From the NCBI GenBank assembly GCA_017302835.1, contig JAFLCC010000011.1, forward strand, positions 1 to 64,000: a stretch of 64,000 bases of DNA. Direction: 5' to 3'. This stretch comes from Deltaproteobacteria bacterium. Lineage in GTDB: Bacteria > Bdellovibrionota > Bdellovibrionia > Bdellovibrionales > Bdellovibrionaceae. The position numbers and the translations under genes are program-made. The number at the start of each line of letters is the position of its first letter. The stretch's first letter is position 1. The notes under the pieces were generated by a model. That model was not told where the DNA came from. It searched no databases and saw nothing but the letters and a program-made list of their open reading frames with translations. This document shows, piece after piece, positions 6,449 to 15,405 of this stretch.

Positions 6449-8872
6449 TTACTGACAAGCTTCACAGGATTCAGGGTTATCTAAACTGCAGGCAATGACT
6501 TCACTGTCTGTAGCTGGTGATCGTTCGCGTTCTTCTGTTATCATTGCCGATTTCTTAACTGTGGTTTTTGAAATTGAAGTTGCTGGACGAGATCGTAAAT
6601 AGTAAGTGGTTTTGATTCCCTGTTTCCAAGTGTACATGTACATGCTTGAAAGCTTTCCAATGGTGGGGCTTTCAATGAACAGATTTAAACTCTGACTTTG
6701 ATCAATGTAAGCCCCTCTCGCTGCGGCCATATCAATAAGCGATTTCATCGGCAGTTCCCAAACAGTTCTGTAAATTTGTTTAATGCCGGGAGGGATGGCA
6801 ACAATATCTTGAATAGATCCTTCGGCGAGCTTGATTTCGCTTCTCAAATCTTCATCCCAAAGCCCTAGGTCTTTGAGCTCACTCACAAGGTATTTATTTA
6901 TTTGTAAAAACTCACCACTAAGGGTTTCGCGCTTAAATAAATTAGAAATTTGCGGCTCAATAGCTTCGTAACAGCCTACAATGGAAGCGATTGTCGCGGT
7001 GGGCGCAATGGCAATGACCAAGGAGTTTCTGAGTCCGGTTTTTTTAATTTTTTCCTTTAGCTGATCCCATTTGGTTCCAAGGCTGGGCTTAACTCCCCAA
7101 AGATCAAATTGTAAAACTCCTTGGGCCGCTCGGGTCTCAGAAAAATTTTGGTGAGGTCCAAATTTTTCTGCTAAATCTGAGCTGGTGACAAGGGCGTTGT
7201 AATAGATAACTTCCTGAATCTGGGTAGATAAGTTTTTGGCTTCTTCCGAATCATAAGCAAGTCGTAGTTGGAAGAATACATCTTGCAGACCCATGACTCC
7301 GAGGCCTACAGGTCTCCATTTATGGTTTGAAGCCTCAGCAGAATCAATAGGATAAAAATTAATATCGATGACCCTATCGAGGTACTTAACAGCCGTTCTT
7401 ACGGTGCGTGCTAGTTTTTCGAAGTCAAAAGATCCGTTAACCACATGTCGCCCTAAATTAACGGAACCTAAATTACAAACGGCTGTTTCATTATTTGAAG
7501 TGACTTCTAAAATTTCGGTGCAAAGATTTGATAAATGGATCACGTTTTGTGGAAGCCCCGTTTGATTGGATTTTAAATTACAGGCATCTTTAAAAGTCAT
7601 CCACCCATTGCCAGTTTGCGCGAGGGTTTTCATCATGCGTGAATACAATTCTCTGGCTTTGATTTGCTTTGAAAATAATTTCTTCTCTTCCGCCTCAAGA
7701 TAGATTTTTTCAAAGTCGGCTCCATAAAGATCTACGAGTTGAGGGACCTTGTTGGGATCAAATAAAGACCATAATTGATCAGACTCAACTCGGTTCATAA
7801 AAAGATCTGGAACCCAGTTTGCCAAGTTGATATTATGGGCTCGTTTAGCCTCATCGCCCGTGTTATCTCGTAGTTCAAGGAACTCTTCGATATCCGCATG
7901 CCATGATTCTAAATAAACACAGGCAGCACCTTTTCGTTTACCTCCCTGATTGACGGCCGCCACCGAGCTATCCATGGTTTTAATCCAAGGTATGATTCCA
8001 TTGGAATGACCGTTGGTGCCTTTAATCAAACTTCCACGAGAACGAACGCGGTGATAAGCGACGCCAATACCGCCAGCAAACTTAGAAAGGAGCGCAATAT
8101 CCATATACTTTTGATAGATGGATTTTAAGTCGTCCTCTGGAGAATCTAAAAGGTAACAAGAGCTCATTTGCGGTCTGAGAGTTCCGCTATTAAAAAGGGT
8201 AGGGGTCGATGCCATGTATTCAAGTGAAGAGATAAGACGGTAAAACTCAATGGCCTCCTCTATTCCTTGAGCTAAACCGCAGGCCACTCTCATAAAAAAG
8301 TATTGAGGAGTTTCAAAAACTTGGCGTGTTTGAGGGTTTTTTAATAAGTAACGATCATAAACAGTTCTTAAACCAAAATATTCAAAACGATCCGTTCTAA
8401 ATGGTTCAATAGCTGCGGAAAGGGAGGCTTTGTGTGTATTAACAAATTGATAAAGAGGCTCATTTAAAATCCCATTTTGATACCCAAAGGTAACACAGTC
8501 TGCAAAAGTTTTTATTTTTTGCGAACGGACTTCTTCATCAATGTAAGTCGCTAACAATCGCGAGGCCAGTCGTGAATACTCCGGTTCTTCTCCAATAAGC
8601 AAGGAGGCCGTTGAAATACATAGATTATCTAACTCTTTGGTGCTGGCTCCATCATAAAGACCACTGATAGCCTTGGTGGCAACTCTTAAAGGATCTACAG
8701 AAGCAAGTCCCTGGCACAAACGAGTGACTCGCTCTACGATTTTAGTAACGTCCACGGGCTCCAATGAGCCATCTCTTTTTTTGACTCGCATGACGTGTGG
8801 CTTGAGCGAGTCTTCATTGGTTAAATTAAAACGTAAGCTATCATGACTTAGGTTTTGTTGATTTAGGTTCAT
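6449..8872 (-). CDS. nrdA: class I ribonucleotide reductase, alpha (catalytic) subunit
   Basis: The large subunit (807 residues) reduces ribonucleoside diphosphates. It begins with an ATP-cone allosteric domain (MRVKKRDGSLEPVDVTKIVE, about residues 28-115). Active-site elements are SSCYLL, NLCTEILE and CNLGSVNL, plus PTATIASIVGCYE. The C-terminus ends SCEACQ, the CxxC that exchanges disulfides with thioredoxin or glutaredoxin. The start is ATG 8872 with AAAAGGAA before it; an in-frame TTG five codons upstream merely overlaps that ribosome site. It heads the operon nrdA-nrdB-solute-binding-like gene. Confidence 0.95.
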   Translation of the reverse strand: MNLNQQNLSHDSLRFNLTNEDSLKPHVMRVKKRDGSLEPVDVTKIVERVTRLCQGLASVDPLRVATKAISGLYDGASTKELDNLCISTASLLIGEEPEYSRLASRLLATYIDEEVRSQKIKTFADCVTFGYQNGILNEPLYQFVNTHKASLSAAIEPFRTDRFEYFGLRTVYDRYLLKNPQTRQVFETPQYFFMRVACGLAQGIEEAIEFYRLISSLEYMASTPTLFNSGTLRPQMSSCYLLDSPEDDLKSIYQKYMDIALLSKFAGGIGVAYHRVRSRGSLIKGTNGHSNGIIPWIKTMDSSVAAVNQGGKRKGAACVYLESWHADIEEFLELRDNTGDEAKRAHNINLANWVPDLFMNRVESDQLWSLFDPNKVPQLVDLYGADFEKIYLEAEEKKLFSKQIKARELYSRMMKTLAQTGNGWMTFKDACNLKSNQTGLPQNVIHLSNLCTEILEVTSNNETAVCNLGSVNLGRHVVNGSFDFEKLARTVRTAVKYLDRVIDINFYPIDSAEASNHKWRPVGLGVMGLQDVFFQLRLAYDSEEAKNLSTQIQEVIYYNALVTSSDLAEKFGPHQNFSETRAAQGVLQFDLWGVKPSLGTKWDQLKEKIKKTGLRNSLVIAIAPTATIASIVGCYEAIEPQISNLFKRETLSGEFLQINKYLVSELKDLGLWDEDLRSEIKLAEGSIQDIVAIPPGIKQIYRTVWELPMKSLIDMAAARGAYIDQSQSLNLFIESPTIGKLSSMYMYTWKQGIKTTYYLRSRPATSISKTTVKKSAMITEERERSPATDSEVIACSLDNPESCEACQ

Positions 8873-8939
8873 ATATTTCCTTTTCAATCCTTTTTGGGAA
8901 AGTATTTAAATTTTGAGTTTTTCAGTATGTAACTTTCTT

Positions 8940-8970
8940 ACATCTAAAGTCTAGTTTGGACTTTAGATGT
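8940..8970 (+). terminator. 12-bp perfect hairpin followed by T-rich tract
   Basis: ACATCTAAAGTC (8940-8951) pairs perfectly with GACTTTAGATGT (8959-8970) around a 7-base loop, then TATTTTTTTATTG follows on the plus strand. That is an intrinsic terminator shape for plus-strand RNA, but no plus-strand gene lies upstream. On the minus strand it would sit in the nrdA leader. Its role is uncertain. Confidence 0.5.
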
Positions 8971-9024
8971 TATTTTTTTATTGTTTTTTATTTTAAAAAC
9001 TCTAAAAACGATAAAACATCTACC

Positions 9025-9069
9025 CACTAGATACAGTCTAAAAGTTTAAACCTCGCACTAGATTTACTA
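9025..9069 (-). promoter_or_regulatory. pair of NrdR-like boxes
   Basis: CACTAGATACAGTC (9025-9038) and CACTAGATTTACTA (9056-9069) match the palindromic NrdR consensus CACTATATATAGTG at 11 and 10 of 14 positions. Their start-to-start distance is exactly 31 bp, three helical turns, the spacing known for paired NrdR boxes. They lie about 150-200 bp upstream of nrdA, so NrdR repression is the likely control. Confidence 0.7.
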
Positions 9070-9231
9070 CGCCTAGTGATATGTTTTAATTTTAATGTCT
9101 ACCAGTTGCTTATAAATAAGGGTTGCAAGCTCCCTTCGTAATGTCAAAACTATTTCATTTAATTTTTTATTTTTTTGCTAATGCTGAATATCAATTATGC
9201 AGAAAGATAATTTCTTTTGACAAAGGTCTAG

Positions 9232-10233
9232 CTAAAATACGACGGAAGGGCAGGATTTTTGTTTTAAAATCGCTTGAAGTTTTTTTTCTTCAATATTTTT
9301 AGGTTCATAGTTCTTACTTTGATAATAAGAATTATTTCTTAGAAAATCGATGATAGCTTGATGTGTTCCCATTTTATCAGCGGTCCAAGAAGGCGCGACA
9401 AGCTCCTCCCAGCGAGAGGCAAAAGCGCTGAGGCGATGTAGGGAAATCCCGGGTCGCAGATTTGTTAAAAACCGAGCCACTTTTTCTGAGTAAGCCTCTA
9501 AAGAAATGGGAGAAAACTCACCTAAGTTGTAAATTTTTTCTAAGGTCGTATTTTTTAAAACATGTAAGTGGTGAAGTTTCACATTGCTCACAGGTAGAGA
9601 ATTGACAATCAAAGCTGTTTCGTCGATTTGTTCCAATGTTTCATTCGGATTTCCAAAAATTAAATGGATGCCTAAATCTACAGAGGTATTATCAGAAATT
9701 TTTTTGATGGCCTCTAAAGAGGATTCCGCCGAATGACCCCGTTTCATAAAGAGTAAGTCTTCGTTAAAAAAACTTTGAACTCCCAACTCAACAAAAACAG
9801 AAGAGGATTGATTGTATTTTTCCCAGAGCTTTAATACAGCTGGGGAAATACAATCAGGCCTCGTTCCTATAACAAAGCCAACAACATCTTCCGTCTCAAG
9901 GGCTAGGTTAAAATTTTTTTCAAGATCAGAAATTTTTGCGAAAGTATTGGTGTAGGCTTGAAAGTAGACTAAGAATTTCTTAGCTTTAAATTTTTTTTGG
10001 ATATGAAGTTTATATTTTTCAATCTGAGTTTTTAGACTTAAACTAAAGGCTTCGGACCTTGCGGCAGAACCCCAGACATCACAAAATGCACAAGTTTCCA
10101 TTCCCTTAAGACCCATACGGTTGGGGCAATCATCCACGATCGCTACAGGGATTTTGTAAACTTTAGTATTAAATTTTTCTTGGTAATGTTCGGATATTGA
10201 TTTGTAGGGTAATCCGTTCCAACCTTTTTCCAT
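9232..10233 (-). CDS. yhcC: YhcC-type radical SAM protein
   Basis: A 333-residue radical SAM protein of the YhcC family (TIGR01212-type). The iron-sulfur motif is CPNRMGLKG then CAFC, with the wide first gap typical of this family. Family signatures YFQAYTNTF, GTRPDCI, VELGVQS, KLHHLHVLK and SLHRLSA are all present, and the length matches the E. coli protein (about 310). The reaction is not established to my knowledge. It is divergent from the MnmD-like gene, with 58 bases between the two starts. Confidence 0.9.
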   Translation of the reverse strand: MEKGWNGLPYKSISEHYQEKFNTKVYKIPVAIVDDCPNRMGLKGMETCAFCDVWGSAARSEAFSLSLKTQIEKYKLHIQKKFKAKKFLVYFQAYTNTFAKISDLEKNFNLALETEDVVGFVIGTRPDCISPAVLKLWEKYNQSSSVFVELGVQSFFNEDLLFMKRGHSAESSLEAIKKISDNTSVDLGIHLIFGNPNETLEQIDETALIVNSLPVSNVKLHHLHVLKNTTLEKIYNLGEFSPISLEAYSEKVARFLTNLRPGISLHRLSAFASRWEELVAPSWTADKMGTHQAIIDFLRNNSYYQSKNYEPKNIEEKKLQAILKQKSCPSVVF

Positions 10234-10291
10234 AGAGTCAACTTATGATGGGACTTGCCTTTAGAGTCAACATCAACAAATATATTTTCCG

Positions 10292-11146
10292 ATGGATGTT
10301 GAAAAAATACAAACCTACTTAGAGCTAAATGGTTACACCTTTGAATTGACTGAGGATGGATCTCCCACTTTAAGGCTTGGACAAGGAGAAAGCATGCATC
10401 ACTTTGGCGGAGCCGCCGGAGAATCTCTCTACATCTATCAGACGGCTCTCGATTTTCTATACAGTAACGAAAGGCCCCTTTTTGAAATATCCGAGTTAAA
10501 GAGCCACTCAGAAGATTTTTTGAAGAAAAAAACCCTCATGAATTCAAAAGACCAGATAAATTCAGAAAAACTAAATATCATGTCCCTTGGATTTGGATTA
10601 GGTTACAACGAGCTGTTAGTCGCGCTCTGGGCAATTAAGAACAAGTTTGAAGATCGTCAAACGAGTTTAGTCAGTTTTGAGATAGATTCATTTTTTTATA
10701 ATGAGTTTAATAAATGGCTCACCAGGAGCGAGGAAACCCCTATGACCCCTATTTATGATTTAATTCTAAATAAGATCCTCGAATTAAATCATAAGACATA
10801 CCCCGAAAATGAGAGCGGCCTTTTGGATCAAATTAAATCAAAGTTATTGAATTGGAAACTGCAAGGCATTTGGCGTCAGCAAGGCGAATTGATGAATGTA
10901 AAACAACTTGCTCAAAAATTTAATTTATTTATTTTTGACGCCTTTTCGGTGAAAACAACTCCCCATTTGTGGTCAAATGATTTTCTCGAGCCACTGTTAA
11001 GCAGCCATAGGGGTGCTCCATGTGTTTTTTCAACTTACGCTTGCAGAGGAGAGCTCAAAAGATTTTTGCAAAGGGAAAATTTTATTTTTTTGAAAAGACC
11101 CGGATTTAAAGGGAAAAGAAACTCAACCTTAGCCTTTAGGGAGTGA
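10292..11146 (+). CDS. MnmD/MnmC N-domain-like tRNA wobble-uridine methyltransferase
   Basis: A stand-alone relative of the methyltransferase half of MnmC, which methylates aminomethyl-2-thiouridine at the wobble position of some tRNAs. Visible features are DGSPTLRLG and ESMHHFGGAAGES at the N-terminus, the SAM-binding LGFGLGYNELL, FDAFSVKTTPHLW (the FDAF-K-P-W motif) and the terminal GFKGKRNSTLA. At 284 residues it lacks the FAD-oxidase domain of full MnmC. No ribosome site is obvious before the ATG. The middle of the protein is divergent, so the exact substrate is inference. Confidence 0.8.
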   Translation: MDVEKIQTYLELNGYTFELTEDGSPTLRLGQGESMHHFGGAAGESLYIYQTALDFLYSNERPLFEISELKSHSEDFLKKKTLMNSKDQINSEKLNIMSLGFGLGYNELLVALWAIKNKFEDRQTSLVSFEIDSFFYNEFNKWLTRSEETPMTPIYDLILNKILELNHKTYPENESGLLDQIKSKLLNWKLQGIWRQQGELMNVKQLAQKFNLFIFDAFSVKTTPHLWSNDFLEPLLSSHRGAPCVFSTYACRGELKRFLQRENFIFLKRPGFKGKRNSTLAFRE

Positions 11147-11185
11147 CCAGCGGTTCAGGCCTTGGGGTAACTTCTGGTCAGGAGT

Positions 11186-11872
11186 TTAGGATTCTTTAAA
11201 TTTATTGATATACTCAATAATTTGACTTTTGAATTCAGGTGAAATTGAAGAAAATTTAAGCCCTGTGTATCCATCTGGACCCACATAAACCACATCAGCT
11301 TGGATGTGGATATCTGTTGATAAATTAGGACTTTGTAGAACTCCTTTAAGAGAAACTCCTGGTCTTAAAGAAGAGTCGTCCGCAACACCGCAGCCCCCCT
11401 CGGAAATAGTGACGACTTTAGAATGAACCGGAGAATGGTCGTCAACCCTTTCTCCTATAAGAAAACCGAGGATAGGGACCCGTGGAGTGTTTCTTCTGGT
11501 GACACCTAATGCATCAGCTATCGCAGTGACCGAAAAAACACTTTCCCATTTTGACAGGGATTCATTTTTAACGGCAGCATTTTCAAATGTATCTAAAGCT
11601 TTGAGGGCTTTAATTAACTCATTAAAAGAAAGAGGTTCAGACTCTTTGCCGTCATTTTTGAATTTCCAAACGGGGTCTTTTGGCGCTGTTTCTATTTTGT
11701 TTTTATTCGAAGTCAGGTAATGATTCCATTCCGTTGGACTGAGCCATTCCGTCATCCCTTTCCCCCAAATAAGAAGAGTTTTTTCCAAATTTTTTAAAAG
11801 GTATTGCTCAATTTGAGTTTGATCAAAAGGACCAGAAATTATATTGTCTTTTTGGACAAACCATTTGTTCAT
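11186..11872 (-). CDS. GYF-like plus PilZ domain protein
   Basis: A cytoplasmic 228-residue protein. Residues 1-55 form a GYF_2-type module (WFVQKDNIISGPFDQTQIEQ, then GMTEWLSPTEW). A second, weaker copy may follow at about 67-110. The C-terminal part (about 130-225) is a PilZ domain with RRNTPRVPI and TISEGGCGV in place of the classical RxxxR and D/NxSxxG c-di-GMP-binding motifs. It probably binds c-di-GMP or is a degenerate relative. It lies downstream of two envelope-protein genes on the same strand. Confidence 0.75.
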   Translation of the reverse strand: MNKWFVQKDNIISGPFDQTQIEQYLLKNLEKTLLIWGKGMTEWLSPTEWNHYLTSNKNKIETAPKDPVWKFKNDGKESEPLSFNELIKALKALDTFENAAVKNESLSKWESVFSVTAIADALGVTRRNTPRVPILGFLIGERVDDHSPVHSKVVTISEGGCGVADDSSLRPGVSLKGVLQSPNLSTDIHIQADVVYVGPDGYTGLKFSSISPEFKSQIIEYINKFKES

Positions 11873-11896
11873 GTTATCAAAATCGCTTAAAAATAT

Positions 11897-12586
11897 CTAA
11901 TTGCCTAGTGTTTTTTCCAAATGTTTTTTATCCTGGACCTCTAGAGAGTTTCCTTCATTTTTTAAATAAGCTTTGGCAGTCTTAAGTCGTTCAAGCAAAA
12001 AAATATTATCTGTTTTTTCGAGTATTTTATTTATTAGTTTCTGCGAGGCGATTTTATCTGGTGAATTTTGAATTCCCTCTATGGCCTGGGCTCTAAGAAC
12101 ATTTTCAAAATCGAGGAGTCTTTCTTTTAAAGAGTTAGGAATAGGGGTTAGAAGAACCTGTTCTAACTCTTTAGTTGCAGTTGGCGATTTTGATAATAAG
12201 AAAATGGATTCAAATCTTAAATCTTGAGGGAGGGCCGTATCTAAAGCATTTTCCTTAAGCTTTTTTTTCTCTGATAATTTTAAACCATGTGCTCTTAGGG
12301 AAAGCTTTTCATCTTCTTGATCTGGTTCTGAATTTAGATAAGCTACTGGTTCTTCATTCTTAATTGGATCTGTTTTAGTCATCACTGAGACGGGCGTAGG
12401 AGGAAGGTTGGAAGTCGTCGGGGCGCTAACGTGAGAGGGGCCCCGATTTGAATCACCTGAATCATCAGGGGTCTTTTTATGAGATCCTTTTTTGATTAAG
12501 CCATCTGCCATAAAAATAAGTACAGCCATCAGTGCTAACCAAAAAAATTTACTTTTAAATAAGACAAATCCTTTTTTATAAGTCAT
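11897..12586 (-). CDS. membrane-anchored protein of unknown function
   Basis: Not recognised. The 229-residue protein has a single N-terminal membrane segment (about 13-27), a Ser/Pro/Thr-rich disordered stretch (about 35-95) and a helical C-terminal half (about 100-229) that could form HEAT-like helical pairs. It is likely anchored in the inner membrane with the rest in the periplasm. It lies 14 bases after the metalloprotease-like gene and is probably co-transcribed with it. Confidence 0.6.
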   Translation of the reverse strand: MTYKKGFVLFKSKFFWLALMAVLIFMADGLIKKGSHKKTPDDSGDSNRGPSHVSAPTTSNLPPTPVSVMTKTDPIKNEEPVAYLNSEPDQEDEKLSLRAHGLKLSEKKKLKENALDTALPQDLRFESIFLLSKSPTATKELEQVLLTPIPNSLKERLLDFENVLRAQAIEGIQNSPDKIASQKLINKILEKTDNIFLLERLKTAKAYLKNEGNSLEVQDKKHLEKTLGN

Positions 12587-12600
12587 TCCAAGCGGGCTCT

Positions 12601-14028
12601 TTATTCTTTCACTGCAAAAATATTGTATAAAGGAACAGAAGCTATTTGAACCGCTTTTTGGTTCTGCGGAACTTGAACTTCAGACCAGGTGCTATTTTTT
12701 AAATAAAATAACTTATTTCCCCTAGAAACAGAAAAAACTTGCGAATTTACTTTAACATAATTTAAAGCTTGGGGATCCCATTTGTGATTGCTTAAATTCA
12801 TTTCATCTTTATTTGTATTGTAGGAATAAATATTTCCCTGGTTGTCTACTAAGAAATATCCTGTTTCCCCAGAAGGTAAGGTCGTCGAGGACAGGCTTGG
12901 TTGAAAAGAAAGAGCTTTCGGCGCATTCCATTTTCCTTGGCCAAAATTAAAAGAAGAGGTTTGATTTTGTAAAGAAACTTGAACCAAATGTCTTTTGATT
13001 CCTAAATCAAATTCTTCATAGTCTCTTAAATTAGTTTTCAAATCTAAAAGAATTTTAAAATAAGAATAGGTATCAGTGAGGGCGTTTGAAGGCTCATACC
13101 TTTCGTAAAGATCAATTGCGAAGGCATTTAAACCATTAAATAAAGTGGCGCCAAAAGAAGTTCTCTTTAAAAGGCCAGGTATCGAAGCGTTATCTCGAAA
13201 CAGGTTTCGACCTAGAGCTTGAGGGGTGATGGGTGATCTCAAGATCCATTTGTTCCCATCGAGCAGCCAAAAATTGCCAGCATCTGTTTGAACCAGTAAG
13301 CCTTCTCGTTTTTGTAATGGTGACGAGTTAAAAACAAAGTTACTTCTAGCCATGGCCATGAGTCGAGCCATTGTTCTGTACACAGGGTGAAAATTTTTGC
13401 CATAGATGCTGACCCGAGCATAATATTCCATTTCGACAGCGTGACTTCCTCCATAGCTCAGATCTTTATCGCAACCATCCATTCGGACTCCAGCATAGGG
13501 ACCGTAGGTACATGGCACGTGCCGGTAGCCTTCCGTGTGTCGGGCTTCATGAATAACGGTGCCAACCCTGCCCAAGGTAGAAAGGCGAGTCCAGCCATCT
13601 TGCATGGTAAAATAACCTCCGCGGTTGTAGGCGGTGGCTGTAGGGATATCATTGCCTCGTTCCATTCCCCTGGTTTGAGCCCTCATCCAAAGATAGTATT
13701 TTGATGAATCAACAAATTGGCCAATTAAACCCTGAGAGGGCCCAGGTATAAATTGACCGTATTCAATAATGCCTAAATCATTTGTTAATTTTTTGAAATC
13801 AACTTGGGGATTGCATAGCTCCGGTCCTCCAAAGGTTTTTAAATCAACATTGAAGTCTTGTTTATATTTGTTTGCTTGGTCTTGATTGAGACAAGGAAAC
13901 TGCTTGTCTAAATAAGGGAGAACTTGAGCCTGAGAGGTCGATGATAAAAATAACAAAAACATTATTGATGGTAGACTCGATGATAAAATCCATTTAACAA
14001 AAGCCTGAGAAACTTTCGAAACTTTCAC
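12601..14028 (-). CDS. secreted protein with metzincin-type zinc motif
   Basis: From a GTG start at 14028 (GAAGGG 6 bases upstream) the protein has 475 residues and a normal signal peptide ending SQA-QV. The sequence HEARHTEGYRH (H160, E161, H164, G167, H170) matches HExxHxxGxxH, the metzincin zinc-binding motif. A Met-turn is not clear; SHAVEMEYYARV about 35 residues later holds the only nearby Met. Four cysteines lie in the N-terminal half. The C-terminal half (about 240-475) has repeated strands such as LLVQTDAGNFWLLDGNKW and TGYFLVDNQGNIYSY, reminiscent of a propeller. I do not know the family. The ATG at 14061 is an alternative start. Confidence 0.65.
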   Translation of the reverse strand: MKVSKVSQAFVKWILSSSLPSIMFLLFLSSTSQAQVLPYLDKQFPCLNQDQANKYKQDFNVDLKTFGGPELCNPQVDFKKLTNDLGIIEYGQFIPGPSQGLIGQFVDSSKYYLWMRAQTRGMERGNDIPTATAYNRGGYFTMQDGWTRLSTLGRVGTVIHEARHTEGYRHVPCTYGPYAGVRMDGCDKDLSYGGSHAVEMEYYARVSIYGKNFHPVYRTMARLMAMARSNFVFNSSPLQKREGLLVQTDAGNFWLLDGNKWILRSPITPQALGRNLFRDNASIPGLLKRTSFGATLFNGLNAFAIDLYERYEPSNALTDTYSYFKILLDLKTNLRDYEEFDLGIKRHLVQVSLQNQTSSFNFGQGKWNAPKALSFQPSLSSTTLPSGETGYFLVDNQGNIYSYNTNKDEMNLSNHKWDPQALNYVKVNSQVFSVSRGNKLFYLKNSTWSEVQVPQNQKAVQIASVPLYNIFAVKE

Positions 14029-14157
14029 AGAAATCCCTTCGCCGTCATCCATTGACTGCATTGTAATGACTAAAACGATAGATCAGTTCAGTTTAAAAAT
14101 TCAAGATTAAAATTTGAAAAAAATTTCTTCGCGCGTTAGTTGGGGCCATCGCTTATG

Positions 14158-15288
14158 TTAAGTAGAAAAAAGTTTTATAAGTGAGTCTTTGTTATCAAAG
14201 GCATCTTGAAACCCCAGCTCAATCAATTCGGAACAAAAGGTGGATTCAAACAACAAATAACTGAGTAACTCATTGGCTTCATCCAAACTGCCAAGGCCCT
14301 TAATAAGATAGCGAATAAGTCGTGAAACTTTTTTTGAATGTCTTGAGGCAATAACGCCAATATCTTTAGAAGGAGAAATAAAAACATAATCCATTTTTTT
14401 ATAAGGAATGGGTTTATCAAAACTAACTTGAGATACGATTTGATTCATTCTTTCCATCCTCTCAACATCATGTTCAACGTTGTCTAACAATACGGCATTG
14501 AGTAAGACATTGATCACTCTGGCTACGGAAGGAGGAGTTTTTAAAGAATGCAATTCTTGATTATAGCTGCTATAAGATTTACTCTTAACTCCAATAACGA
14601 CAATTTTTTCAGCTCCTAAATAAATACTTGGACCGCAGGGGTGAGAATTTCTCACGCAGCCATCGCCAAAATAGCGTCGTCCTACGGGTCGTGGAGGAAA
14701 CAGCAAGGGAATTGCGCTCGAACAAAGCACATGGTCATGGGTGATTTCTGCAGATTCAGAAACCCGTCGTTGCTTTTGCCAACTCTTGTAAGGTTTTGAG
14801 GATTGAATAAAAGAAACGGCTGTTGAATCCGAGTAGTCAACAGCCGTAATAATCAATGAAGAAAAAAGGGCTGCATCTAGATTTTTTTTGATGTTCGCAA
14901 CGTTTAATTTTTTATGCAGAAACTCTTTTAAGGGATCTGTGTCGAGCAAGGCCCTTCCTGGAGTGCTGGATCCAGTAAGTCCACCAAAAGAAAGTTCACC
15001 CATCCATTGTAAACCAATTTTTCCTAAAGAAACGGCGCCGGTATTATAAACATCTTCGCTTCTAATTTGCGACCAAAGGTCCACTAGTTTTTTAACAGCA
15101 TTTTCGGGATCTTGCCATTCAGCCGCAAGAAAGCTAGCATTGATGGCTCCGGCGCTGACTCCAGAAAATTGATCGATTTTCATCGGTATTTTCTCTGCCT
15201 TAAGGACCTCATGAATGCCTTGGACGACGCCAGCTTGATAAGATCCCCTGGCTCCGCCTCCGGATAGAATTAGAGCAATTTGACTCAT
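14158..15288 (-). CDS. patatin-like phospholipase
   Basis: A 376-residue serine lipase/acyl hydrolase of the patatin family. The oxyanion motif GGGARGSYQAG (10-20), nucleophile elbow GVSAG (S45) and dyad aspartate in GDG (D209) are in order. There is no signal peptide from ATG 15288, so it is cytoplasmic or an effector of another secretion route. The TTG twelve codons upstream is rejected as start because it would add a Lys/Leu stretch not seen in the family. It is divergent from the dedA-like gene. Confidence 0.9.
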   Translation of the reverse strand: MSQIALILSGGGARGSYQAGVVQGIHEVLKAEKIPMKIDQFSGVSAGAINASFLAAEWQDPENAVKKLVDLWSQIRSEDVYNTGAVSLGKIGLQWMGELSFGGLTGSSTPGRALLDTDPLKEFLHKKLNVANIKKNLDAALFSSLIITAVDYSDSTAVSFIQSSKPYKSWQKQRRVSESAEITHDHVLCSSAIPLLFPPRPVGRRYFGDGCVRNSHPCGPSIYLGAEKIVVIGVKSKSYSSYNQELHSLKTPPSVARVINVLLNAVLLDNVEHDVERMERMNQIVSQVSFDKPIPYKKMDYVFISPSKDIGVIASRHSKKVSRLIRYLIKGLGSLDEANELLSYLLFESTFCSELIELGFQDAFDNKDSLIKLFST

Positions 15289-15405
15289 AGTTAATATTGT
15301 TAAACAGAGTTTTTTTGAAAGCAAATAATTAAATCAATAGTCCTGAAGTCCATCGTCTAAAAAACCTGGTTGCTTCCAGATCAAAATATGTTAGGAGTGT
15401 TTCCC

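Larger units (their letters stand above)
8873..9231. other. nrdA upstream region (359 bp, non-coding)
   Basis: No gene is seen. The region holds a perfect 12-bp hairpin (8940-8970), two NrdR-like boxes (9025-9069) and a short GC hairpin around 9120-9135 near the end of yhcC. I could not identify a convincing -10/-35 pair. Confidence 0.6.

Noticed and set aside
9119-9147. TTGACA upstream of nrdA as a promoter -35
   Set aside because: No acceptable -10 at 16-18 bp spacing.
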